Shown one piece after another: positions 1-7,474 of a DNA stretch of 41,293 nt. The position numbers and the translations under genes were made by a program. This DNA is from Owenweeksia sp. (GTDB taxonomy: Bacteria; Bacteroidota; Bacteroidia; Flavobacteriales; Schleiferiaceae), in NCBI GenBank assembly GCA_028285465.1, contig JANQPD010000047.1, positions 1-41,293 on the forward strand, given 5' to 3'. Under the pieces are notes generated by a model. It saw only the letters and a program-made list of their open reading frames with translations, did no database searches and was not told the DNA's origin. Position 1 is the first letter of the stretch; the number at the start of each line of letters is the position of its first letter.

Positions 1-791
1 GTAAAATTGGTGTAGGATGTACATGCCCCCAGGGCGGTCACATCGGTTAAAAAAGTATTTCCTACTTCCGCAGCGGTAAGCGCCCGGTCATACCATCGAA
101 ACTCGTCCAGGTTTCCTCCCATGTCTTCGGCAAATTCACTACATGAAGGCGAAGTAGTAATCGCATTCGTACTTATAGGTGCACTGCCAATGCTAAGCCC
201 GCTGCTGTTGTTAAAAGGAGGCGATGTTATGGGCAATGTTCCCACAAGGCTAAAACCGTTGGAGTACATAGTATAGCTACCATAGGGACCCACCAAAGTG
301 GGGGTGGCATCATACACGATATGAAACATGCTACCCAAAGAAGCAACAGGAAGCAATGCGATATTAAGACTAAGACCTCCCCTTCCGTATACGGTGACAA
401 AACCTGTACCGTTGTTTATGGTGGCCACACAATGAAAATCAGCGGCACTATCACCAAACAGGTAAAAACAAGTCTCAGTGGTAAGCGGCATAGTATTCTG
501 ATACCAAAAAGAGACCGTAAAGTCCTTACTGTAGTCCGGATAAAAATTACTGTTTATTCCACCTGCTGCAGGGCCTGTGTTCCCCGATAGAGAATTAGAA
601 GCCTGAAAACCAACCGTGTCGATAAAGAGATTTGAAGGAACAGGAATATTCTGGTTTCCCTGGGGGTTTGACGCAAAATTGAAAACTACGGTAGAATCGT
701 CAAATTGATAATACAGGTATTCAGGAACTTGTGCATAGCAGGTACTCCAAAAAGTCATGATCCCAAAAACTAAGAATAGTCTGTTTTTCAT
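1..791 (-). CDS. Secreted LamG/concanavalin-A-like domain protein, 3' end beyond window
   Basis: An open frame runs leftwards from an ATG at 791 to the window edge without a stop, giving about 263 residues; the C-terminus lies outside. The N-terminus (MKNRLFLVFGIMTFWSTCYA, then Q) is a clear Sec signal peptide. The following residues look like a LamG/laminin-G jelly-roll domain: an early FSVSFWYQ-like stretch (here DFTVSFWYQN), a central YSNGFSLVG strand and a late NLDEFRWYDRALTAAEV motif, which is the hallmark 'lDevriynraLs..Ei' ending of LamG_3 domains. Such domains bind carbohydrate or mediate adhesion. In Bacteroidota these proteins usually end in a T9SS sorting domain, which would be off-window here. 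The domain call rests on pattern recognition only; the ligand is unknown. Confidence 0.75.
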   Translation of the reverse strand, partial: MKNRLFLVFGIMTFWSTCYAQVPEYLYYQFDDSTVVFNFASNPQGNQNIPVPSNLFIDTVGFQASNSLSGNTGPAAGGINSNFYPDYSKDFTVSFWYQNTMPLTTETCFYLFGDSAADFHCVATINNGTGFVTVYGRGGLSLNIALLPVASLGSMFHIVYDATPTLVGPYGSYTMYSNGFSLVGTLPITSPPFNNSSGLSIGSAPISTNAITTSPSCSEFAEDMGGNLDEFRWYDRALTAAEVGNTFLTDVTALGACTSYTNF

Positions 792-808
792 AATCATTAG
801 ATTTAGTT

Positions 809-816
809 CAAATATG
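809..816 (-). promoter_or_regulatory. Candidate -7 box for the LamG gene
   Basis: Read on the minus strand this is CATATTTG, one mismatch from the Bacteroidota -7 consensus TAnnTTTG. It ends 17 nt upstream of the ATG at 791. No convincing -33 TTG is seen at the right distance, so this is a weak call. Confidence 0.35.
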
Positions 817-957
817 AATGCGCACTCAGGCCTTGAAAAGCGTTTTGCTAAATAGCCGGGTTTACGAAGCCTTCCTTTGCCTCATAAAAAGGTTGATCTA
901 TGCGCTGTGTTGCTAAGGTTAAATTTATGGACGGTTAAGTCCAAAAAAGCAGATCCG

Positions 958-978
958 CACCTCTACATCACCTCTACA
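958..978 (+). repeat. Perfect 10-bp direct repeat, 11-bp period, upstream of a promoter
   Basis: CACCTCTACA occurs at 958-967 and again at 969-978, separated by a single T. The 11-bp period puts both copies on nearly the same DNA face, and the pair ends 14 nt before the candidate -33 TTG of the TPR/LuxR-HTH gene. This layout fits an activator-binding site. The function is inferred; the repeat itself is directly visible. Confidence 0.55.
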
Positions 979-992
979 CTGTATATAACTTA

Positions 993-1023
993 TTGAAAAA
1001 CAGATATCATAATATTACTTTAG
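993..1023 (+). promoter_or_regulatory. Candidate promoter of the TPR/LuxR-HTH gene
   Basis: TTG at 993-995 and TACTTTAG at 1016-1023 are separated by 20 nt, matching the Bacteroidota primary-sigma arrangement (TTG, 19-21 nt, TAnnTTTG) with two mismatches at the end of the -7 box. The predicted leader before the ATG at 1067 is about 40 nt. Confidence 0.5.
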
Positions 1024-1066
1024 CTTAGCAACATCCCTTCATCACCCACTAAAAAATAACATATAA

Positions 1067-2803
1067 ATGCTTTTTCCTCATTTTAAAGCCCGTGCTTTTT
1101 ATCCTCCTGCACCTGTTAATGGAGGAAGTATTTACCGCTCTTTACTCCATGCAATGAGCATATGCTTTTTGTCATTAAGCCTGTCGGGTCAAGGATCACC
1201 TTCGGCAAATGGATTAGAAGACTTCAATAGCACTAAAGAGAAACGCACTTCTGATGTATTGGACAGCAATTTCCGGTTTATTGAATCGGAGTTAAAATCA
1301 GCCCTTAAAGAAAAGGATAGCGCTAAAATCGCCAGCTTCTATGTACATAAAGGACTTTTTTATTTTACTACAGATCAAAACCTTACGCTTGAGTACTTCT
1401 TTAAGGCACGGGAGATCTTTGAAAAGCTGAAGGACAGTACCAACCTGGCCAGCGCCTATAGGGCTATGGGGGTTCTCGATGTTTTAAGCCTTGCTCAAAG
1501 CCGGAACTTATTAAACAGAGCGCTGCAAATAAGCAAGCGCATCAATGACATTGAAAATGTAGTAACCATTTACAACAACTTCGGGGTCGTTTACACCCGG
1601 GAGGAAATGTATGATTCCGCTTTGTATTATTACAATCGGGCCTCTGAAATTCCTGAATTACAAGCAGACTCCGTCATGCAGGCAGGTCTGTGTTCTAACC
1701 TGGGGTATATAGAGATGAGTCTTCAAAACTATGACCAAGGCCTAAAGTATTTCTATAGAGCACTTCATCTGCTTCCCGCTAAAAAGAGTTATCAGAGCAC
1801 TGTTTTTGAAGCCTCCATACTGGGAAACCTTATGCGTACTTATACCCACCTGGGGCAATACGATTCGGCCTTCCATTATTTTGATCGCATTAAAGTGTTT
1901 TTTTACTTGGGGGGTGACATACAAGCCACAACATATGGCCAGCTTTCTGAATTGTACAACAAGCTTAATGACCATGAAAAGGCACTGCTGTATTACCAAA
2001 AAGGGGATTCCATACAAGAAGCAAGGCTAAAGGAACAAAAAGCCAACTCCTTAAAACTGATAGAACTCGAATATACCTCTCAAATAAAAGAACAACAACT
2101 GGAAACGCTCCAGGCCAAAATGGAAAAAGAAGAATACCTCCGCCTTTTCCTGTTTCTGATTTTAGCTTTAGTGCTCATCTTTTCAATCGTAATCGTGTTG
2201 CTCCAGAGACAGAAGGCAAAGAGAAAAAGAGAGGCTGACCAGAAATTGATGGAGATCAGCTTAAAAAATGCTGAGCTCCAAAAACAATACCTGAGCAATG
2301 AGTTAAACTACACCAATAAAGAACTTACTTCCTTTGCTACAAACATTGTAGAAAACCATAATATTTTAAGCGACCTTAAAAGAAAAGTAGGTGAAATCTC
2401 CAGGGAGAACAGCGTAAAAAACATGCGGGAACAAATGCAGGAGTTGAACTTACTTTTGCAGCAGATATTTAACAGTGCCGTAAACCGTCAGCGTTTTTTA
2501 AAGCGCTCCAAGCAACTAAATTATGCCCTGGTTTTCTACCTGAAAAATCAATACCCCCAACTTTCTGAGGGGGATATCAACATTCTTATTCTGATTTTCC
2601 TGAAATTTAGTTCAAAAGAAATAGCCATTCTTCATAACATAGAAGCAAAAAGTGTGGAGCAGCGCAGGTATCGGATTCGCCATAAACTCAATATGAAGAC
2701 TACGGATAGTTTTGAGGTGCTCTTTGACAGCATCCTTATGGGGCTTAGGGCTTCAGGTGTAGTAGCATCACACAAAACACAATCTATCCCATCAATAAAA
2801 TGA
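1067..2803 (+). CDS. TPR membrane regulator with C-terminal LuxR-like HTH
   Basis: This 578-residue protein has the standard Bacteroidota layout of export signal, tetratricopeptide repeats, one membrane helix and a cytoplasmic coiled coil ending in a helix-turn-helix. TPR-like units (NNFGVVYTREEMYDSALYYY, SNLGYIEMSLQNYDQGLKYF) fill roughly residues 100-320. A coiled coil precedes the hydrophobic helix at about 357-378, and a second coiled coil follows it. Residues about 495-545 (LSEGDINILILIFLKFSSKE, then SVEQRRYRIRHKLN) match the LuxR/GerE-type HTH of this family. The likely role is to sense a periplasmic signal and act on transcription; the signal is unknown. The first ATG is preferred because the promoter at 993-1023 fits it; an internal ATG at 1154 would leave a signal peptide with no basic n-region. 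The gene overlaps the next one by 4 nt (ATGA). Confidence 0.85.
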   Translation: MLFPHFKARAFYPPAPVNGGSIYRSLLHAMSICFLSLSLSGQGSPSANGLEDFNSTKEKRTSDVLDSNFRFIESELKSALKEKDSAKIASFYVHKGLFYFTTDQNLTLEYFFKAREIFEKLKDSTNLASAYRAMGVLDVLSLAQSRNLLNRALQISKRINDIENVVTIYNNFGVVYTREEMYDSALYYYNRASEIPELQADSVMQAGLCSNLGYIEMSLQNYDQGLKYFYRALHLLPAKKSYQSTVFEASILGNLMRTYTHLGQYDSAFHYFDRIKVFFYLGGDIQATTYGQLSELYNKLNDHEKALLYYQKGDSIQEARLKEQKANSLKLIELEYTSQIKEQQLETLQAKMEKEEYLRLFLFLILALVLIFSIVIVLLQRQKAKRKREADQKLMEISLKNAELQKQYLSNELNYTNKELTSFATNIVENHNILSDLKRKVGEISRENSVKNMREQMQELNLLLQQIFNSAVNRQRFLKRSKQLNYALVFYLKNQYPQLSEGDINILILIFLKFSSKEIAILHNIEAKSVEQRRYRIRHKLNMKTTDSFEVLFDSILMGLRASGVVASHKTQSIPSIK

Positions 2804-3213
2804 ACTCCCCCCAACCTATCAAGTATAAAGATGTAGAAGATCTCTTGGTGCAACTGCCCAGAGAACAACTTGTCGTTTTGGAAAGCTTACGCCAACTGGT
2901 ATTTGATACGCTGCCCCGGGTAAGAGAAAAACTGAGCTATAACGTACCTTTTTATTACCTCAATAGGCGTATTGCTTTCATCTGGCCCGGGCATGTGCCC
3001 TGGGGAGGTATCCAGGATGGGGTTTTGCTGGGCTTCACCAAAGGATACTTATTCCAAGACGAAAAAATACTTTTTCCGGAGGCCAGACATAAAGAGATCA
3101 GGCAACTGCGGTTCACAACGCCTGAACAAATACCTGTTGACCTGATCAAAGCCCTGTTAATAGAAGCCGCGGCATTAGACGTAAACATAAAGCCCGGCTA
3201 TACTGATCAATAG
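2800..3213 (+). CDS. DUF1801 (YdhG-like) protein
   Basis: A 137-residue soluble protein with the DUF1801/YdhG pattern: an N-terminal helical part (VLESLRQLVFDTLPRVREKL), then SYNVPFYYLNRRIAFIWP, and a C-terminal stretch with FTTPEQIPVDLIKALLIEA. Members are small cytoplasmic proteins of unclear biochemical function, sometimes linked to iron or stress. The start codon overlaps the stop of the upstream TPR regulator (ATGA), so translational coupling is likely. It has no signal peptide or membrane helix. The family is fairly secure; the function is not known. Confidence 0.8.
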   Translation: MNSPQPIKYKDVEDLLVQLPREQLVVLESLRQLVFDTLPRVREKLSYNVPFYYLNRRIAFIWPGHVPWGGIQDGVLLGFTKGYLFQDEKILFPEARHKEIRQLRFTTPEQIPVDLIKALLIEAAALDVNIKPGYTDQ

Positions 3214-3348
3214 GAAAAAGATAGGCCTCCAGCCATAATAAAACTCCGGCTACCCGGCTTTACGAAACGTTCAAGCAATTTTCCCGGATAAAGCGGTAGC
3301 GGTATATGTCTAAGAAGGGGATGAAATCTTTGAGGTGCATCCTATACG

Positions 3349-5019
3349 CTATGCCCCTACGGCTTTTTCCACCTGCTGCAGGAGGTCGATGGACTCAAAG
3401 GGCTTGAAGATAAAACCATTCATACCACTCTCAAAGATCTGGTCTTTCACCTCTATATAGGCGGAAGCCGAAAGGGCTAATATGGGCAACTTTTCATTAA
3501 ACCCGCGGATGGCCCTGCTGGCCTGGTAGCCGTCCATTACAGGCATCTGGATGTCCATCAATACTAAGTCAAAAGTGTTTTGCTGTACCTGATCCACAGC
3601 CTCCTGCCCATTGCGGGCCACATCTACCTTCAACTTGGCCCTTTCGAGTATCTGGCGGGCCACCATTATGTTGATCTCATTGTCTTCCACCAGTAGCACG
3701 TACTTACCTTCAAGGTTGTACACCGTACGCTCCTTGGCCTCTTCCACTTCCTGTTCTATAGCCTTTTCCAGATTTAGCGTAAAGTAAAAACGGCTGCCCT
3801 TTCCCGGTTCGCTTTCCAGGTGGATTTTACTACCCATAACTTCCACTATTTTCTGTACGATGGGCAGACCTAATCCTGTACCGCCATATAGGCGAGTGGT
3901 ATCGGTTGAGGCTTGAGTAAAAACGTCAAAAACCTGATCTTGATGGTCTTCGGCAATGCCGATGCCTGTATCAATGACTTCGGTCAGCAGTTCCATATGC
4001 CTATCGTCTTGCGAAAGCACCTTCATCTTGATGTTTACTTCTCCCTTATGGGTAAACTTAATGGCGTTGGAAACAAGGTTATTCACCACCTGATTGAAGC
4101 GTATTATGTCTAGCCATACCTGCGGCAGGTTTTCAGGTATGTAAAGGCCCAGGCTTATGCGTTTACGCTCAGCATTGGCCTCGTGAATTTTCTGTACCTG
4201 TTGCATGGCCTCCTTGAGGTTTGTAGGCACGGGTTCCAGCTTCATTTCATGTACTTCAAGCTTACTAAAATCCAGCACGTTGTTCAGCAGGCTCAGCAAC
4301 AGGTTGCCGGAATGGGTGAGGGCTTCGAGGTTTTCCTTCTGTTCAGGCTTCGGGTTAGATTCGTTGAGGATATGTGAAAGGCCGATGATCGCATTGAGTG
4401 GGGTACGTATCTCATGGCTCATCGTACTCAAAAAGCGTGACTTGGCATTGGAAGCCTCCTCCGCCACTTCGCGCTGGTTATGGATATCTGAATAAAACCG
4501 GGCATTGAGAAATGAGAAATACACAAGCTGATAGGTAACCAGTAGTATCGTACTGACTATAGACACGGGATAGATAACCTGACCTGCTAGCTGAGGATCC
4601 ATAGGAGTATCGGCAAAAAGGGTGAAATTCGTAAGGTATAGCAACACCCAAAGCAAACCCGAAAAACTGGAGAATATCCATACAAAGTGGCGCTCCCGCC
4701 TAAAGGAAAACATGATAAAGGGCAGTGCCAGAGAGAACATCAAGATAAATTCTACACTACCGGCCTTGCCTATAAAGCTGGCGGTAAGGGTAACACTGAG
4801 GTTAAACACCACCATATAAATGATCCGCGCCAGGGTAAGACTCCCCCGTTTGGAGAGGATGGCAGTAAGGACAAAGGTGAGCGAAGCGCCCAGGATATAC
4901 CAGCCCAACTCGGTCATGTCTAAGCTGCGCGCCAGCCAAAACCACACAAAAGCCAGCGCTGACGTAAAGCAAGACAATACATAGACTAGCCGTACCCGCC
5001 TTTCGGAGAATTCAGACAT
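3349..5019 (-). CDS. Membrane hybrid histidine kinase with C-terminal receiver
   Basis: Numbering from the ATG at 5019, the 556-residue protein has about six hydrophobic segments in residues 8-180. The HisKA dimerisation box STMSHEIRTPLNAIIG follows, with the phospho-accepting His at about 202. The HATPase_c domain shows an N box (NNLVSNAIKF, about 313-322), G1 DTGIGIA (about 350) and G2 GGTGLGLPI (about 379). A receiver at about 438-554 has its phospho-Asp in LVLMDIQMPVMDG (about 489). It would autophosphorylate and pass the phosphate through its own receiver, so it needs an Hpt partner; the only Hpt in this window is at 35550-35891. An ATG at 5052 would give 11 more residues, but a perfect -7 box lies inside that extension, so 5019 is the better start. 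An A-rich AAAAAGG precedes it. Confidence 0.9.
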   Translation of the reverse strand: MSEFSERRVRLVYVLSCFTSALAFVWFWLARSLDMTELGWYILGASLTFVLTAILSKRGSLTLARIIYMVVFNLSVTLTASFIGKAGSVEFILMFSLALPFIMFSFRRERHFVWIFSSFSGLLWVLLYLTNFTLFADTPMDPQLAGQVIYPVSIVSTILLVTYQLVYFSFLNARFYSDIHNQREVAEEASNAKSRFLSTMSHEIRTPLNAIIGLSHILNESNPKPEQKENLEALTHSGNLLLSLLNNVLDFSKLEVHEMKLEPVPTNLKEAMQQVQKIHEANAERKRISLGLYIPENLPQVWLDIIRFNQVVNNLVSNAIKFTHKGEVNIKMKVLSQDDRHMELLTEVIDTGIGIAEDHQDQVFDVFTQASTDTTRLYGGTGLGLPIVQKIVEVMGSKIHLESEPGKGSRFYFTLNLEKAIEQEVEEAKERTVYNLEGKYVLLVEDNEINIMVARQILERAKLKVDVARNGQEAVDQVQQNTFDLVLMDIQMPVMDGYQASRAIRGFNEKLPILALSASAYIEVKDQIFESGMNGFIFKPFESIDLLQQVEKAVGA

Positions 5020-5039
5020 ATGACCTTTTTGGTTGGGGG

Positions 5040-5047
5040 CAAATATA
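5040..5047 (-). promoter_or_regulatory. -7 box of the hybrid kinase gene
   Basis: On the minus strand this reads TATATTTG, a perfect match to TAnnTTTG. It predicts a transcript start near 5037 and a leader of about 18 nt before the ATG at 5019. It excludes the ATG at 5052 as a start from this promoter. No clear -33 TTG is seen at 19-21 nt. Confidence 0.55.
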
Positions 5048-5052
5048 CTCAT

Positions 5053-5436
5053 ATGTCAGCCAGGTATGGCGGGCGAACCAAAACCAGGTGTCTTTGTCTA
5101 CAGAATTTCCCTAAAAGGCAATAATTATAGCTGGCGCATTTTAAGCCGGAAGTGATGTTCCCTCCAAGCCAATGAATAATGCTGTAATGCCGGGCTTCTT
5201 TATTTCCGGAGTTTTCTAAAAGGTTGGTAAGACGATCTCGTTAGGCCAGGTTTATGCAATGGGATCAATAGTGCTTAATTCGCCTAATGAGGTTGGGCTC
5301 CACCTGTAAATATGGAGATCGGATATTCTGCAGAGCCGGTTCAAAGCTGCCTCCATCTTTATCCTGCTTTGCCTATACCGGCTTCTTCGGGCTTAGATAT
5401 TTTCTATCAGCAACACACTTTCCCTGAACAGTAATG
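5053..5436. other. Intergenic region with no recognised gene
   Basis: This is the longest non-coding stretch in the window, between the leftward kinase gene and rightward uvrB. I find no plausible coding frame with start and codon use like its neighbours, no tRNA, no convincing hairpin-plus-T terminator and no long repeat. Only the uvrB -7 box at its right edge can be supported. A small RNA cannot be excluded by eye. Confidence 0.6.
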
Positions 5437-5444
5437 TACTTTTG
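5437..5444 (+). promoter_or_regulatory. -7 box of uvrB, almost touching the start codon
   Basis: TACTTTTG is a perfect TAnnTTTG match, with only 6 nt between it and the ATG at 5451. If the start point lies about 3 nt after the box, the leader is about 4 nt, that is nearly leaderless. No good -33 TTG is visible at 19-21 nt. Confidence 0.6.
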
Positions 5445-5450
5445 CAAACT

Positions 5451-7472
5451 ATGTCCAGAAAGTTTAAAATACAATCCGACTACGCTCCTACCGGAGACCA
5501 GCCAAAGGCTATTGAAGAGCTTGCCCAGGGCCTGGAAGCCAACGAGCACTACCAAACCCTCCTAGGGGTTACGGGAAGTGGGAAAACCTTTACCATCGCC
5601 AATGTCGTAGAAAAAATCCAACGACCTACCCTGGTGCTCAGCCACAACAAAACTCTGGCTGCGCAGCTTTACGGAGAGTTCAAGCAGTTTTTCCCGGATA
5701 ATGCGGTAGAGTATTTTGTTTCGTACTACGATTATTACCAGCCGGAAGCTTATATCCCTACCAGTGGTACCTATATTGAGAAAGATCTCTCCATCAATGA
5801 AGAAATTGAAAAGCTGCGCTTAAGCACCACTTCTTCCCTGCTCTCCGGGCGCAGGGACGTGCTGGTGGTGGCCTCTGTTTCCTGTTTGTACGGCATTGGA
5901 AACCCCAAGGAATTCGCGGACCAGATCATAGAACTGGAAACGGGCCAGGTAATCCCCCGCAATACATTTTTGCACTTGCTGGTAGGCGCTCTTTACAACC
6001 GCACCACGGCCGAATTTACCAGGGGGAGCTTCCGGGTAAAAGGCGATACCGTGGATATTTTTCCCGCGTATGCGGATACTGCCTTTCGCATACATTTCTT
6101 TGGTGACGAAATAGAAGACATAGAACGTTTTGACCCTTCTTCCCGGGAGGTTATCGAGCACTTTGACCAGGTGAGGATTTTCCCGGCCAATATTTTTGTA
6201 ACCGGCAAGGAAACCTTAAAATCTGCCATACACAACATCCAAGACGATATGGTAGAACAGGTGGCGTTTTTTAAGCAAAACCAACGTCCGCTGGAAGCAA
6301 AACGCCTGCAGGAACGCACGGAATTTGACCTTGAAATGATCAGGGAACTTGGGTATTGCTCCGGTATTGAGAATTACTCCCGCTACCTGGACGGCCGCGC
6401 TCCGGGCACCCGTCCTTTTTGCCTCCTGGATTACTTTCCCGATGATTACCTGATGGTGATCGATGAGAGCCACGTAACCGTATCGCAGGTACGGGCCATG
6501 TACGGGGGCGACCGCTCACGTAAGGAAAACCTGGTAGAGTATGGCTTTCGTCTTCCGGCAGCTATGGACAACCGCCCATTGAAGTTCGAGGAATTTGAAG
6601 CCCTGCAAAACCAGGTCATCTATGTGAGTGCCACCCCTGCCGATTATGAACTTGAGAAAAGTGAAGGGGTCGTGGTAGAGCAATTGATCCGTCCTACCGG
6701 TCTGCTGGACCCGACCATCGAAGTACGTCCCGTTGAAAACCAGGTAGATGACCTGATGGAGGAAATAAACAAACGGGTAGAAATAGATGAACGTACCTTG
6801 GTTACCACCCTCACCAAGCGTATGGCGGAGGAGCTGACCAAATACCTCACCCGTTATGGCGTGCGTTGCCGCTACATTCATTCCGATGTAGATACCCTGG
6901 AACGAGTAGAGATCATGCGCGACCTCAGGCTCGGGCTTTTTGATGTTTTGATCGGGGTAAACCTTTTGCGCGAAGGCCTGGACCTGCCGGAAGTATCGCT
7001 GGTAGCGATCCTGGATGCCGATAAAGAAGGCTTCCTGCGTGCTGAGCGCTCCCTGGTGCAAACCGTGGGTCGTGCCGCCAGGAACGTTAACGGGCTTGCG
7101 ATCATGTATGCCGATAAGATCACCGACAGCATGCGGCGCACTATAGATGAAACCAACCGGAGACGGGCTGCGCAGCAGGCATACAATGAAAAACACGGCC
7201 TGAAGCCCACCGCACTCAAAAAGTCCAAAGAATCCATTTTGGCCACATCAAAAGCGGCAAACTCTACTGCTTACATTCAAACACAAAGCACCGCCATAGC
7301 TGCTGAGAGTGGCCCGGTATATTACAACGAGGAACAATTGCGGAAGGAGATTGAAAAAACACGCAAAAAAATGGAAAATGCGGCCAAGGCATTAGACTTT
7401 ATTGAGGCTGCAGCCCTCCGTGACCAATTGGGAGAACTCGAAGACCGGCTGCAAAAAGAGTTCAAGGTCTAA
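5451..7472 (+). CDS. uvrB: Excinuclease ABC subunit B
   Basis: UvrB is the DNA-damage-loading ATPase of nucleotide excision repair. It receives DNA from UvrA, opens the lesion with its beta-hairpin and recruits UvrC. The 673-residue length is normal. Visible landmarks are the N-terminal [12 protein letters not shown], Walker A GVTGSGKT, the hairpin region [20 protein letters not shown], the SCLYGIGNP motif, helicase motifs ([25 protein letters not shown] and QTVGRAARN) and a C-terminal UVR domain starting near [18 protein letters not shown]. The ATG at 5451 is chosen over an in-frame TTG at 5442 because the TTG lies inside the promoter -7 box. The receptor gene begins 2 nt after the stop. Essentially certain. 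Confidence 0.99.
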   Translation: MSRKFKIQSDYAPTGDQPKAIEELAQGLEANEHYQTLLGVTGSGKTFTIANVVEKIQRPTLVLSHNKTLAAQLYGEFKQFFPDNAVEYFVSYYDYYQPEAYIPTSGTYIEKDLSINEEIEKLRLSTTSSLLSGRRDVLVVASVSCLYGIGNPKEFADQIIELETGQVIPRNTFLHLLVGALYNRTTAEFTRGSFRVKGDTVDIFPAYADTAFRIHFFGDEIEDIERFDPSSREVIEHFDQVRIFPANIFVTGKETLKSAIHNIQDDMVEQVAFFKQNQRPLEAKRLQERTEFDLEMIRELGYCSGIENYSRYLDGRAPGTRPFCLLDYFPDDYLMVIDESHVTVSQVRAMYGGDRSRKENLVEYGFRLPAAMDNRPLKFEEFEALQNQVIYVSATPADYELEKSEGVVVEQLIRPTGLLDPTIEVRPVENQVDDLMEEINKRVEIDERTLVTTLTKRMAEELTKYLTRYGVRCRYIHSDVDTLERVEIMRDLRLGLFDVLIGVNLLREGLDLPEVSLVAILDADKEGFLRAERSLVQTVGRAARNVNGLAIMYADKITDSMRRTIDETNRRRAAQQAYNEKHGLKPTALKKSKESILATSKAANSTAYIQTQSTAIAAESGPVYYNEEQLRKEIEKTRKKMENAAKALDFIEAAALRDQLGELEDRLQKEFKV

Positions 7473-7474
7473 AT

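Noticed and set aside
321..590. Small plus-strand frame opposite the LamG gene
   Set aside because: The minus-strand frame has a signal peptide and LamG pattern through the same bases; the plus frame has neither.
856..3265. Similar strings CCGGGTTTACGAAG (near 858) and CCGGCTTTACGAAA (near 3255) in two intergenic gaps
   Set aside because: Short, imperfect and only two copies; not enough for a repeat family.
5185..5210. GCCGGGCTTCTTTATTT, resembling the right arm of the terminator at 13125-13158
   Set aside because: No matching left arm nearby, so no hairpin forms; probably chance similarity.
6516..7196. 226-codon minus-strand frame inside uvrB
   Set aside because: Antisense to conserved helicase motifs of UvrB, with no independent start signals; a coding shadow.
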